Assembly (NCBI RefSeq): GCF_030656345.1
Contig: NZ_JAUSNR010000011.1
Span: forward strand, 61,706 to 125,705
Direction: 5' to 3'
Length of the DNA stretch: 64,000 nucleotides
Origin: Pseudotabrizicola sp.
GTDB lineage: Bacteria; Pseudomonadota; Alphaproteobacteria; Rhodobacterales; Rhodobacteraceae
Below, piece after piece: positions 25,570-34,898 of this stretch. The notes under the pieces were generated by a model, which was given only the letters and a program-made list of their open reading frames with translations, was not told the DNA's origin and did not search any database. The stretch's first letter is position 1. Every line of letters starts with the position of its first letter. Made by a program: the position numbers and the translations under genes.

Positions 25570-25826
25570 GATCCGTTGATTTCCGTTCAGTCATGAATAA
25601 TAGACCTTCACCCTACCTGTCCCAGGGCCCAGAAGCCAATCGAGGCGGCCCCGGCGGCGCTGGTCTGTTGCGCGTTGGCAGGCATTTATTCGATAGACAT
25701 GGCCGTGTAAGACGCATTGCAGGGCCGCCGGGTGCGCTGTCCGCGCAACAGAAACGCGATGGCCGGCGCGGGGCAGGGTAAACTGCGCGGATTCGGCTAC
25801 TTAGTCTCCCTGTTCTGGTTACCCAC

Positions 25827-27164
25827 ATGACCTTCGCTTCCCTCGGTCTGATCGACCCCCTGTTGCGCACCCTCGATGGCCTCGGCTATGTCACCCCCAC
25901 CCCGGTGCAGGCCCAGGCCATCCCGCCGATCCTCAAGGGTCTCGACCTGATGGCCGCCGCGCAGACCGGCACCGGCAAGACCGCCGGCTTCGCCCTGCCG
26001 CTGTTGCAGCGGTTGATGATGGAAGGCCCGGAGGTTGCCAGCAACTCGGTGCGCGCCCTGGTGCTGGTGCCGACCCGCGAGCTGGCCGAACAGGTACAGC
26101 AGAGCTTCCAGACCTACGGTCAGGACCTGCCGCTGCGCAGCTATGCGGCGTACGGCGGGGTCAGCATCAACCCGCAGATGATGAAGCTGCGCAAGGGCAT
26201 CGACGTGCTGGTTGCCACTCCCGGGCGCCTGCTCGACCTGTACCGGCAGAAAGCGGTCAAGTTCAACCAGCTGCAGGTGCTGGTGCTCGACGAAGCCGAC
26301 CGCATGCTCGACCTGGGCTTTGCCCGCGAGCTGCAGGACGTCTTCGCCGCGCTGCCGAAAAAGCGCCAGACCCTGCTGTTTTCCGCGACCTTCTCCGAAG
26401 CCATCCGCACCATGGCCAGCGAAATGCTCAACGACCCGCTGAACATCTCGGTCAGCCCGCGTAACGCCGCGGCCAAGTCGGTCAAGCAGTGGCTGATCCC
26501 GGTGGACAAGAAGCGCAAGAGCGAACTATTCCTGCACCTTTACCAGAGCAAGCGCTGGAGCCAGGCGCTGGTGTTCGTCAAGACCCGCAAGGGCGTCGAC
26601 GAGCTGGAAGGTGAGCTGCAGCGTCACGGCATCAGCGCCGATGCGATCCATGGCGACAAGCCCCAGGCTACCCGTTTGCGCGCTCTGCAACGGTTCAAGG
26701 ATGGCGAGATCAAAGTGCTGGTGGCCACCGACGTAGCGGCCCGCGGCCTGGACATCGACGACATGCCGCTGGTGGTCAACTTCGACCTGCCGATCGTCGC
26801 CGAAGACTACGTACACCGCATCGGCCGTACCGGCCGTGCCGGCGCCACCGGCCAGGCCGTGTCGCTGGTGTGTGCCGACGAGGTGCAACTGCTGTCGGCA
26901 ATCGAGACCCTGACCCAACAGGTCTTGCAGCGCATCGACGTACCCGATTTCATCCCCGACCACCGCGTACCGCAAACCCTGCCCGGCGGCCAGGTGGTGA
27001 AGAAACCGAAAAAAGCCAAGAAGCCCAAAGTGGCCAGCGGCGGCAAAGCCGGCAGCCTCGGCCGCTGGCTGGAAAGTGACGCATCCGCCGCCCCGGCAGC
27101 CAAGGCCGTGCGCAAGGTCCCCAGCTTCGGCGGCAAACCGGCCAAGGGCGGCAGAAAAGCCTAG
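25827..27164 (+). CDS. rhlE: DEAD-box RNA helicase, RhlE type
   Basis: 445 residues. Helicase motifs in order: Q-motif region YVTPTPVQAQAIP, Walker A AQTGTGKT (Lys51), PTRELAEQV, TPGRLLD, DEAD (155-158), SAT in LLFSATFS, and C-terminal HRIGRTGRAG. The tail after residue about 385 is Lys/Pro/Ala-rich, as in RhlE proteins, and probably binds RNA or ribosomes. RhlE contributes to ribosome assembly and RNA turnover, with a stronger role in the cold. Monocistronic in appearance. Confidence 0.92.
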   Translation: MTFASLGLIDPLLRTLDGLGYVTPTPVQAQAIPPILKGLDLMAAAQTGTGKTAGFALPLLQRLMMEGPEVASNSVRALVLVPTRELAEQVQQSFQTYGQDLPLRSYAAYGGVSINPQMMKLRKGIDVLVATPGRLLDLYRQKAVKFNQLQVLVLDEADRMLDLGFARELQDVFAALPKKRQTLLFSATFSEAIRTMASEMLNDPLNISVSPRNAAAKSVKQWLIPVDKKRKSELFLHLYQSKRWSQALVFVKTRKGVDELEGELQRHGISADAIHGDKPQATRLRALQRFKDGEIKVLVATDVAARGLDIDDMPLVVNFDLPIVAEDYVHRIGRTGRAGATGQAVSLVCADEVQLLSAIETLTQQVLQRIDVPDFIPDHRVPQTLPGGQVVKKPKKAKKPKVASGGKAGSLGRWLESDASAAPAAKAVRKVPSFGGKPAKGGRKA

Positions 27165-27205
27165 ATCCGATGCGCACCGTGTAACTGTAGGGCGTCACGC
27201 TACTC

Positions 27206-27545
27206 GGTGCGCGCGGCGCACCCTACGGTGTGCAGCCACCCGCGCATGCCAACCCTGCCGTCGCGTCCGCCGCCATTCAGCGTCGTGGATGGCTGCGCTC
27301 ACTCATCGTAGGGTGCGCCGTGCGCACCGGGGTGGCGGGGTGCACGATCTGATCAATCTATTCGGTGCGCGCGGCACACCCTACGGTGCGCAACCACCCG
27401 AGCATGCCCAGCCCTGCCATCGCGTCCGCCGCCCTTCAACGTCATGGATGGCCGCGCTCACTCATCGTAGGGTGCGCCGTGCGCACCGGGGTGGCGGGGT
27501 GCATGATCGGATCAATCTATCCGGTGCGCGCGGCGCACCCTACGG
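27206..27545. repeat. Tandem repeat, about 159-bp period, built from a gene 3' end plus REP hairpins
   Basis: GGTGCGCGCGGCGCACCCTACGG starts at 27206, 27364 and 27523 (a 23-bp core shown here in part: GGTGCGCGCGGC, then GCACCCTACGG). Between the first two starts, and again between the second and third, the same approximately 159-bp text recurs with scattered changes. Each unit holds, on the minus strand, a copy of the last codons of the adjacent flavoprotein gene (AGLGML-W and VGCAARTE-like), followed by a TCATCGTAGGGTGCGCCGTGCGCACC hairpin region. The third unit runs into the live gene end at 27517. So the array looks like duplications of the gene's own 3' end with its REP. Confidence 0.8.
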
Positions 27546-28776
27546 TGGATAGCCACTCCAGCATGCCCAACCCTGCAGTCCGGCCGCTGGCGAAGCAGGC
27601 GGTCAGCAGGTAGCCACCGGTTGGCGCTTCCCAGTCGAGCATTTCGCCGGCGCAGAATACGCCGGGTAGGTGTTTGAGCATCAAGCGCGCATCCAGCGCT
27701 TCGAAGGCGACGCCACCGGCCGTACTGATAGCCTCGTCCAGCGGTCGCGGCCTGACCAGGGTCAGTGGCAATGCCTTGAGCGCAGCGGCCAGGCGGGTGG
27801 GATCGGCGAAACAGTCAGCTGGCGCCAGTTCACGCAACAATGCGGCCTTGACCCCGTCGATGCCGATCTGGCGGTGCAGGTGTTTGGCCAGCGAGTGCGA
27901 ACCGCGCGGCTTGGCCAGTGCGCCTTGCAGCTTGGCCAGCGTGCTTTGCGGCAGCAGGTCGAGATAGACCGTGGCGCTGCCCTGATTGTTGATCCGCTCG
28001 CGGATGGGCGCCGACAACGCATAAACCAGGCTGCCCTCGACGCCGCCAGCGGTGAGGACGAACTCGCCCAGGCGCGGTGCTTCGTCGTCCAGGTGCAGGC
28101 TGACGTTCTTCAGCGGTGCGCCGGCGAATTTTCCCTGCAGCAATGGGCTCCAGCCGGCCACCTCGAACCCGCAGTTGCTCGCCTGCAAGGGTGCGATTGC
28201 AATGCCGCGTGCCTGCAACAGCGCCACCCAGGCGCCATCGGAGCCCAGCCGCGCCCAGCTGGCGCCGCCTAACGCGAGCAGGGTCGCGTCGGCCTGTACG
28301 GTGGTTTCGCCATTGGGTGTGGCGATGCGCAGGGCGCCGTCATCACGCCAGCCCAGCCAGCGCTGGCGGGTATGGATCTGCACCCCCAGTTCCCGCAGGC
28401 GCTTGAGCCAGGCGCGCAGCAGCGGCGCAGCTTTCATATCGCCAGGGAAGACCCGCCCCGAAGTGCCGACAAAGGTGTCGATGCCCAGACCATGAATCCA
28501 GGCGCGCAGGGCATCGGCATCGAACTCGGCGAGCAGCCGGGCGAGTTCCTCGCGGCGTTCGCCGTAGCGCGCGAGGAACGCCGGCTTGGCCTCGGAGTGG
28601 GTGATATTCATCCCGCCTACCCCGGCCAGCAGAAACTTGCGCCCGACCGACGGCATGGCATCGAACAACTCGACCCTGATCCCGGCCTGCGCCAGCACTT
28701 CGGCCGCCATCAGGCCCGCCGGGCCACCACCAATAATGGCTACGCGAGGGGCAATATGCTGGGCCGAGTCGGTCAT
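27517..28776 (-). CDS. HI0933/BaiN-like flavoprotein (TIGR03862 type)
   Basis: 419 residues. FAD-binding GGGPAGLMAAEVLA near the N-terminus, GRKFLLAGVGGMNITHSE, a middle TAGGVEGSLVYAL, and the C-terminal FAD site HLPGVFCAGEMLDWEAPTGGYLL. These proteins are probable NAD(P)/FAD-dependent oxidoreductases with unknown substrates; the BaiN name comes from bile-acid metabolism in clostridia and is not implied here. The last residues (STVGCAARTG) are encoded by the first part of a REP hairpin, so the C-terminal end has been replaced or extended by repeat sequence. Confidence 0.85.
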   Translation of the reverse strand: MTDSAQHIAPRVAIIGGGPAGLMAAEVLAQAGIRVELFDAMPSVGRKFLLAGVGGMNITHSEAKPAFLARYGERREELARLLAEFDADALRAWIHGLGIDTFVGTSGRVFPGDMKAAPLLRAWLKRLRELGVQIHTRQRWLGWRDDGALRIATPNGETTVQADATLLALGGASWARLGSDGAWVALLQARGIAIAPLQASNCGFEVAGWSPLLQGKFAGAPLKNVSLHLDDEAPRLGEFVLTAGGVEGSLVYALSAPIRERINNQGSATVYLDLLPQSTLAKLQGALAKPRGSHSLAKHLHRQIGIDGVKAALLRELAPADCFADPTRLAAALKALPLTLVRPRPLDEAISTAGGVAFEALDARLMLKHLPGVFCAGEMLDWEAPTGGYLLTACFASGRTAGLGMLEWLSTVGCAARTG

Positions 28777-28905
28777 GGGCGAGGTGCTAACAGTGGTGGG
28801 AGAGGGCGCATTCTACCCGAGGCCCGATGGTTGCGGTCTGTAGGGAGTCACTCGCCGCAGGCAGTGCGCCACTGGCTCGTGGCGGGTTGTCGCTGCGTTG
28901 ACAGC

Positions 28906-29118
28906 TCAGGGCGCTTCGTCCTCCGGCTTCTGCGTCTCGCCTGGCGCCTCGATCCCCCAGTCGCCGGACAGGTGCCAGTCCGCGCCAAACAGCTCGCTCG
29001 GGTGCATGGTGCGCTCGGAGCCATTGCCACAATCCAGCGAGTCCGCCGGGCAATACCGGTCGCAGCCCCAGCAAATACGCTCGGGATGCGCTGGGTCTAA
29101 GGGGAACTTCTTGGGCAT
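28906..29118 (-). CDS. DUF3079 family small protein
   Basis: 70 residues beginning PKKFPLDPAHPERICWGCDRYCPADSLDCGNGSERTMHP. Four Cys (CWGCDRYC and DCGNG) probably bind a metal such as zinc; otherwise the family is uncharacterised. The ATG at 29118 is chosen because GGGAGG lies eight bases upstream and the family starts there; an upstream in-frame extension to 29154 is not conserved in character. The quoted N-terminal string is given only in part by position: Cys residues fall at about 15, 18, 22 and 29. Confidence 0.85.
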   Translation of the reverse strand: MPKKFPLDPAHPERICWGCDRYCPADSLDCGNGSERTMHPSELFGADWHLSGDWGIEAPGETQKPEDEAP

Positions 29119-29326
29119 GCTTGCCTCCCTGGAATGAACCGGCCGCTGCAGCAAGCCTACTCCTGGCGCCGGAATACGCGCTTGATCCTGCGCAAGAAGC
29201 CCAAGCGCTGCTGCATGTCTGTTTTTCTACGACTGAAGTAGCGCCTTACCTGCCGGCAAGTCGCATGGCGCCCCGCTGCACGCTCGATAGCATGGATCGA
29301 TAAGGACAATATCGACGAGGCGCGCC

Positions 29327-31465
29327 ATGCCATCCTGCTTCAGCCGCTTTTCCTGCGTGCGAGTATTCGTGCTGCTGTGCGCGCTGATCAGCCAGCCGTT
29401 GGCCGCCGAGGCGCTGCAGGACGAGATCCTGCAGTTGTTCCCGAAAGCCACGCGCATCGAGCCCAAACAGGAATTGCCGCCGGTCTACAGCGTCTACCAG
29501 CTCGACGACCTGCTCGGCTATGCCTTCGAGTCCGCCGACTACTCCAGCCTCCAGGGTTTTTCCGGCAAGCCCATGCGCCTGCTGATCGGCATGGACCCGC
29601 AGGGCGTGCTGGCCGGAGTGCGGGTGCTCGAACACCATGAGCCGGTGTTTCTCTATGGCCTGGGGGGGCAGCCGCTGTTGGACTTCGTCGAGCAGTACCG
29701 GCAGCAATCCATCAGCCGGCCGATCATCGTCGGCAGTCGGCGTACGGACAGCTCGGACGGCGACTCGACCACCCAGTTCGACGGCGTCAGCAAGGCCACG
29801 GTGTCGGTGGTCATTCTCAATGAAACCGTGTTGCAGGCGGCCCTGAGTGTCGCCCGGCAACTGCTCGACGGCTTCGCCAGTGCCCCGCTGGCCACGCCGA
29901 AAAGCGACCTATATGAAACGATGGACTGGCAGCGCCTGCTCGACAACGGCTATGTACAGCGCTGGACGCTGGGCCGCGAGGAGGTCGAGGCCCAGCTGGA
30001 ACATGCGCTGAGCGACTACCCGGAGTTCGCGCAGGAGGACGACAGTAGCCCCTTTAGCGAACTGCATTTTGCCTACCTGAATGCCCCGAGCATTGGCCGC
30101 AACCTGCTCGACGCCGCCGGTTGGCAAGCCCTCTGCGAGCAATTACAGCCCGGTGAGCAGGCGCTGTTGGTCATGTCCAGCGGTCTGTATCGGCATGTCC
30201 CGGCCGACTTCACCCCCGCCACAGCGCCGAGCCGTCTGGTGCTGATGCAAAACGACCAGGCCATCGAGCTGTACGACATGCACTTCAATAGCGGCGAGGT
30301 GCTGACGATGCTTGCCACACCGCTGCAGGAGGTCGACGCGCACATCTTCCGCATCAAGAGCCACGCCGCCTTCAACCCGGCGCAGCCCGCCGCACTGCAA
30401 CTGAACGTCAGCCTGCGGCGCAATCACCTGGTGGAAAGCAATAGCCACTTCACCCGCTCGTTCCAGCTCGACGAGCAGCTGTTCGATATTCAGCAGGCCG
30501 TCGCCCCAGCCAAGCCGGTGCCCATCTGGCTGCGCATGTGGCAAGAGCGTTGGTGGCAGATTGCGCTCCTGGTCAGCTCGTTGCTCCTGCTGAGCGGCGT
30601 ATTTATCTTCCAGCACCGCATCAGCGCCCACAGCCGCGGCTTTCACCTGTTTCGCGGCGGCTTTCTGCTGTTCACCCTCGGCTTTATCGGGCTCTACGCC
30701 CAGGGCCAGCTGTCGGTGGTGAACATCTTTACCCTGCTGCTGACCCTGTGGGACGGCTTCGACATCCGCATCTTCCTGATGGACCCACTGATCTTCATCC
30801 TCTGGAGCTTCACCTTCGTCAGCCTGTTCATCTGGGGTCGTGGCCTGTTCTGCGGCTGGCTTTGCCCCTTCGGCGCCCTGCAGGAAATGCTCGGCTGGGT
30901 TGTCAAGCACCTGCGGATCAAGCAGTGGAAAATCGCCGAGCGCACTCACCAGCGCCTGCAGAAGCTCAAATATGGCATCTTGCTCGGCCTGCTGTTCGCG
31001 ACCTTCTACTCCCTGAGCCTGGCCGAGCGCCTGGCCGAAGTGGAACCGTTCAAGACATCGATCACCCTGTTCTTCGTGCGCAGCTGGCCGTTCGTGCTCT
31101 ACGCCGTGATCCTGCTCGGCCTCAGCCTGTTCGTGCACAAGTTCTACTGCCGTTACGTCTGCCCGCTTGGCGCCGGCCTGGCGATGCTCGGCAAATTCCA
31201 CCTGTTCGCCTGGCTCAAGCGCATCGACGCCTGCGGCAACCCCTGCCAGCACTGCAAGAACCACTGCGAAATCGGCGCCATCGAACGCAACGGCCGCATC
31301 GACTACGACGAGTGCATCCAGTGCCTGGAATGCATCGTGATCCTCAACAACGACGACCAATGCGTGGCCACCATCAGCGCGCGGAAAAAGGCGGAAAAGG
31401 CTAGCAAGCAGCAAGGCCGCGACCGAATCATCGTCAGCGACTGGCAACCGGAGCAGGCCGGCTAG
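29327..31465 (+). CDS. NosR/NirI-like membrane iron-sulfur flavoprotein
   Basis: 712 residues. Signal peptide, then a periplasmic FMN-binding domain with DGVSKAT, where Thr158 fits the site of covalent FMN attachment (usual form S/T-G-A-T; the Lys replaces Gly). About six membrane helices follow (residues 400-640), with two CxxxCP motifs (Cys509/513 and Cys608/612), and a ferredoxin-like end with Cys636, 640, 643, 647 and 663, 666, 669. The second 4Fe-4S motif has only three of the usual four Cys. In NosR this design carries electrons across the membrane for N2O reduction; no nos genes are near, so the acceptor is unknown. Confidence 0.85.
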   Translation: MPSCFSRFSCVRVFVLLCALISQPLAAEALQDEILQLFPKATRIEPKQELPPVYSVYQLDDLLGYAFESADYSSLQGFSGKPMRLLIGMDPQGVLAGVRVLEHHEPVFLYGLGGQPLLDFVEQYRQQSISRPIIVGSRRTDSSDGDSTTQFDGVSKATVSVVILNETVLQAALSVARQLLDGFASAPLATPKSDLYETMDWQRLLDNGYVQRWTLGREEVEAQLEHALSDYPEFAQEDDSSPFSELHFAYLNAPSIGRNLLDAAGWQALCEQLQPGEQALLVMSSGLYRHVPADFTPATAPSRLVLMQNDQAIELYDMHFNSGEVLTMLATPLQEVDAHIFRIKSHAAFNPAQPAALQLNVSLRRNHLVESNSHFTRSFQLDEQLFDIQQAVAPAKPVPIWLRMWQERWWQIALLVSSLLLLSGVFIFQHRISAHSRGFHLFRGGFLLFTLGFIGLYAQGQLSVVNIFTLLLTLWDGFDIRIFLMDPLIFILWSFTFVSLFIWGRGLFCGWLCPFGALQEMLGWVVKHLRIKQWKIAERTHQRLQKLKYGILLGLLFATFYSLSLAERLAEVEPFKTSITLFFVRSWPFVLYAVILLGLSLFVHKFYCRYVCPLGAGLAMLGKFHLFAWLKRIDACGNPCQHCKNHCEIGAIERNGRIDYDECIQCLECIVILNNDDQCVATISARKKAEKASKQQGRDRIIVSDWQPEQAG

Positions 31466-31628
31466 GGAAGGGGGCGCGGATCCATGATGATGGAACCTAA
31501 GGAAACTCCGCCTTGCCGGCCCGCAGGCTAGCCCTCTACGCGCACCGTTCTTCCAGTGCTTGCCAGCCCCCGGCGAAAAACACTTATCATTCAGCCATAT
31601 ACCTCATGCTCTGGGTGGTAATTGCCGA

Positions 31629-33599
31629 ATGTTGTCTGCCGTCGAGCGCTACAAGCGGCTCTTGTCCGGGGCCTTGGCGCGTTACTTTCCGCGAACCGCG
31701 GCCTATCTGCGCGCCGAGCGCGAGGTGGGGGTGCCGCTGAAAAAGCCGCGGGCTCGGGTGAAGAAGGCCGGGGCTACGGCGGGTGCGAGCAAGGCGGGTG
31801 CCGGGAAAAAGCCCGCCAGGCCGCGTGGTAAACCGGGCCAGCCGGCCAGCACCGCGATTTACGGGCCAGCGTTGCTGGCGGTCGATGCAGCGCAGGTCGA
31901 GGCCATGCGTGCGCGGGTCGCTCAGGCGGTGGCGGCGGGGGTGATCAGTGCGCCGTCGGACGAGCAGTGGGCGATGATCCTCGGTCGCCATCCGCTCACG
32001 CGGATCTTTGCCGGGGCGGGCTCGGGCAAGTCCACCACCCTGGTGCTGCGGGTGGTGTTCATGCTCTGTCATCTGGGTATCGAACCTGGCCGGCTGACGG
32101 TGATTTCCTTCACCAACGCCTCCTGCGCCGAGTTGCGCGAGCAATTGCTCAGGGTGTTGGGCTTCTGGCAGTACCCCTTCGATGCCGCCCAGGCCCGCCA
32201 GTGCGTGCGCACCTTCCATTCGGCCATGGGCGTGCTGGCCAAGCAGGCGCTGAACAACCCGCGCTGGTTCGAGCAGCTGGATGACTCATCCGGCGCGCCC
32301 CGTGAGCTGGATAACCCGCTGACCGCCGCGCGTCTGCGGCCGGCCCAGCAGCGCCTGCTCAAACAGGCCTACCAGCAGTGCTACACCGAGGAGCCGCTGT
32401 TTCGCGAATTGGTGCACAGCCTGTTGGGGCTGCCAGCGCCGCCGGCCGAAGCCGCCGAGGGCAAGCGGCCACGGGTCGCCAAGGCGCCGCTGGATGGCTT
32501 CACGCTGGCGGGGGAGTTCACCGCCTTGCCGCTGTTCGAGGCCTTTTATGTGCAGGCCGGCTTTATCCAGAGCATCGGTATTCGTCCCGAGCGCATAGAT
32601 GCCCAGGCGCTGTCCTGCTCCGCCCGCGAGCGCAGCTTTATCCAGGCGTTGGTGTTGTTCGGCAAGGCCTTCGACGACTGCCTGCAGGCGCAGGGGCTGA
32701 TGACCTTCGATGGCGCCTTCCAGGCCCTCGGCGAGCGCCTGGGCGGCGACGCACCAGGGATCTCGGCTGCGGCGCTGGCGCCGTTCAATCACCTGTTGAT
32801 CGATGAGTTCCAGGATATCTCGCCGCAGATCGTGCAGTGGCTGCAAGCGGTGCACCGCAGCCTGGCGCGCCAGGGCACGGCGGTCAGCCTGATGGCGATC
32901 GGCGACGACTGGCAGTCGATCTATGGCTGGCGGGGCAGCTCGCCGGAGCTCTTTATGAACTTCGACAAGCACTTCCCGGGCAAGGGCAAGGCGAAGAGCA
33001 GCGCGCTGTTGATGCTGGCCACCAACTACCGCTGCATCGAGCCGGTGATCCGCGACGGTGAGGCGGTGCTCGCGGGTGTCGCCTGCAAGCAAGCCAAGAC
33101 CAGCAAGGCGTTCAAGGCCATGCAGCCGGGCGATCACGGGGTCAAGCTGGTGCAGGGCTTCGATATCAAAGCGCGGATGCCGGAGCTGCTGGCGACGATC
33201 AAGGCCCAGTGCGCCCACGTTGCCAGCCGCAGCATGGCCGACCGCAACGCGGTGCTGCTGCTCAGCCGGCGCAATGAGCCCTTGCGCGCCATTCAGGCCC
33301 AATTGGACAAGAAACTGCCGGTCAAGGCCTACACCATTCACCGCGCCAAGGGTCTGCAGGCCGAAGTGGCAATCATCGTCGACGATTGCATGCCAGCGCA
33401 GCCGCACCCGCTGCGCAATGCGCTGTATGCCTACTCGGGGTTCTTTGCCAACAGCTACGACCAGGCGATGGCGGATGAAGGATTGCGCCTGGCCTATGTG
33501 GCGATCACCCGCGGCGTGAGCCGGGTGCTGTGGTTTACCAAGAAGACCCAGGGCGCGACCCAGGTATTGGCGCGCCGCGCCGGCCAGCGCGGCGGCTGA
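31629..33599 (+). CDS. UvrD/Rep-family DNA helicase
   Basis: 656 residues. Superfamily 1 motifs: Walker A FAGAGSGKST (Lys134), ISFTNASCAELRE (Ia), LLIDEFQDISPQ (II, with the usual Asp-Glu), AIGDDWQSIYGWRG (III), ATNYRC (IV), and the VI region RLAYVAITRG. The N-terminal 75 residues include a Lys/Ala/Gly-rich low-complexity stretch (about 35-75) that may be a flexible DNA-binding tail. The shape resembles DNA helicase IV (HelD). The ATG at 31629 is taken as start; the earlier in-frame opening at 31560 has no clear Shine-Dalgarno. Role in repair or recombination is inferred from the family. Confidence 0.85.
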   Translation: MLSAVERYKRLLSGALARYFPRTAAYLRAEREVGVPLKKPRARVKKAGATAGASKAGAGKKPARPRGKPGQPASTAIYGPALLAVDAAQVEAMRARVAQAVAAGVISAPSDEQWAMILGRHPLTRIFAGAGSGKSTTLVLRVVFMLCHLGIEPGRLTVISFTNASCAELREQLLRVLGFWQYPFDAAQARQCVRTFHSAMGVLAKQALNNPRWFEQLDDSSGAPRELDNPLTAARLRPAQQRLLKQAYQQCYTEEPLFRELVHSLLGLPAPPAEAAEGKRPRVAKAPLDGFTLAGEFTALPLFEAFYVQAGFIQSIGIRPERIDAQALSCSARERSFIQALVLFGKAFDDCLQAQGLMTFDGAFQALGERLGGDAPGISAAALAPFNHLLIDEFQDISPQIVQWLQAVHRSLARQGTAVSLMAIGDDWQSIYGWRGSSPELFMNFDKHFPGKGKAKSSALLMLATNYRCIEPVIRDGEAVLAGVACKQAKTSKAFKAMQPGDHGVKLVQGFDIKARMPELLATIKAQCAHVASRSMADRNAVLLLSRRNEPLRAIQAQLDKKLPVKAYTIHRAKGLQAEVAIIVDDCMPAQPHPLRNALYAYSGFFANSYDQAMADEGLRLAYVAITRGVSRVLWFTKKTQGATQVLARRAGQRGG

Positions 33600-33775
33600 C
33601 GGCGACCCGCGGTGGTGAACGTATCAATCGCCGTCGCGCGCCAGTCGCCAGGTGCGATGGGGCGCGGCGCTTAGCCTGTTGTGCCTGGGGGCCGACGCGA
33701 CAAAGCCCAACGACTCTGCGATCACCCGTAGGGCTTCGCTGCGCTCAATCGGCCTAACCCACGTTCACCCCATAC

Positions 33776-33960
33776 CCTGGCGGCGCTGTGATGCAGGATG
33801 CCGTGGCGGCGGGCCAGCGCTGCGCGGTGCATCAGGCCGACCACCGGGATGTCGCGGCCCAGGCAGTGGTTGAGTCCCGCGGTGTCGCCGGCGTCGGTCA
33901 GTTGCAGGTAGCCGAGGGCATCGGCGCGTTGGACATCGACGCCGCCGGCGTACCGCTGCA
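33776..33960 (-). pseudogene. Decayed duplicate of part of the histone-deacetylase-like gene
   Basis: About 185 bp match 38668-38870 inside the intact gene at 38636-39556, with the same orientation, several small deletions (one of about 18 bp after GCGCGGT) and point changes. The matched part encodes the end of the deacetylase domain. Flanking sequence on either side shows no further match that I can see. It is a duplicated or recombined scrap about 5 kb from its source and cannot make a product. Confidence 0.8.
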
Positions 33961-34084
33961 GTGCGACGAACCGGGCACTTCCAGACCTTCCGCTAGACCT
34001 TCCACTTAAGGGGTATTCGACCTGAATAAACTGGGCAATATCGAGCGCACTGTAGCGACGCTAGGGCAGGCGCCGGATAAGGTG

Positions 34085-34425
34085 TTCAGCGCCGCTATAC
34101 ATGCCGCTGCTGGGCGCTGAGCAGCACGAGCAACCCCGCGAACGCCAGGAGTAAGCCGCTACAACCCATCAGGTCAAGACGCTAGCCGCGATACAGGCCC
34201 CAAGCGAGCATGCTCAGTTGTACTGCGCCGAACAGAATCAAGGCACCTGTGCCGGCATCCAGATTGATATAGGCAAAGGCCAGCATGGGCAGGGCCGTCA
34301 GCAGTAAGGCTCGAGTGCTCATAAGTCATGCGCGTTCGGGGACGGGCCATCTAAGCACAGCTGCGCCACTGCTGCCGGCCCGCAGACTGCGTCTTTAGGC
34401 GCAAAAGACTGATGCCGTATGGGCC
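34085..34425 (-). pseudogene. Remnant of a DMT/EamA-family transporter gene
   Basis: Reading down from about 34425 gives SLLRLKTQSAGRQQWRSCA then TAG; in a shifted frame from 34322, MSTRALLLTALPMLAFAYI and GTGALILFGAVQLSMLAWGLYRG then TAG at 34184-34182; the same frame continues RLDLMGCSGLLLAFAGLLVLL. These fit helices 2-4 of EamA-type permeases (GTGALLLFGAVQ and YRGERL patterns). A frameshift and two in-frame TAG codons, and the loss of all the rest, show a dead gene. The whole 33600-34430 interval appears to hold only this and the deacetylase scrap plus REP-like bits near 33700. Confidence 0.7.
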
Positions 34426-34430
34426 GAGAT

Positions 34431-34832
34431 TCAGGCGCGCTCCAGCACCCAGCGATCTTCTGCACGGAAGGCAATCAGCAGAAGACTGGCGGCGAAGATG
34501 ATCAGTGACGGATAGAACAACGCATTGCTGCCGCTGAACACCCAGCCCCAGGGGTCGAGTATCGACTTGGCTACCGCCAGCAGCGAGGCGCTGTTGAGCA
34601 GTACTTGCAGCGGGTACGCCCAGCGACGTGCAAAGCCTACTACCACAGCCAGCCCTAATAGCATCTGCAGCACGCCGGCGACCTGCAAGGTGCTCTCAGC
34701 GGCGAGAAAGCCAAAGTAGAACTTGTTGGCAACTGCCATGCCGTGTTCAACGTTGAACACCTTGTCGGCCCCCCAGATCACCAGCAACCAGCCCAGTGAG
34801 ATACGCAGTAATAACAAGCTGATCTGTTTCAT
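34431..34832 (-). CDS. DoxX-like membrane protein
   Basis: 133 residues, four predicted helices: LLLLRISLGWLLVIWGADKV, the AESTLQVAGVLQMLLGLAVVVGF segment, and two more to the C-terminus. The pattern is of the DoxX/MauE-like group, small quinone-linked or redox-associated membrane proteins with poorly known roles. Neighbouring minus-strand genes (haloacid dehalogenase, AhpD-like) are on the same strand but spaced, so an operon is uncertain. Confidence 0.7.
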   Translation of the reverse strand: MKQISLLLLRISLGWLLVIWGADKVFNVEHGMAVANKFYFGFLAAESTLQVAGVLQMLLGLAVVVGFARRWAYPLQVLLNSASLLAVAKSILDPWGWVFSGSNALFYPSLIIFAASLLLIAFRAEDRWVLERA

Positions 34833-34898
34833 TGAAAACTCCGAGTGCTCGCCGTTCGGCGGCTGCTGGGGAATAGGTATGGGGTTTACGACGTTGCG

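Noticed and set aside
27206..27545. Possible CRISPR array
   Set aside because: The period (about 159 bp) is far too long, the intervening sequence is itself repeated, and there are no cas genes.
27076..27552. 158-residue plus-strand frame over the tandem repeats
   Set aside because: The repeated peptide only reflects the 159-bp DNA repeat; starts inside rhlE.
30143..31447. 434-residue minus-strand open frame opposite the NosR-like gene
   Set aside because: Acidic, Gln-rich shadow of codons for membrane helices and Cys motifs on the plus strand.
33788..34009. 73-residue plus-strand frame
   Set aside because: It is the reverse-strand reading of the degenerate deacetylase duplicate, with the same text as the shadow of the intact gene at 38.7 kb.
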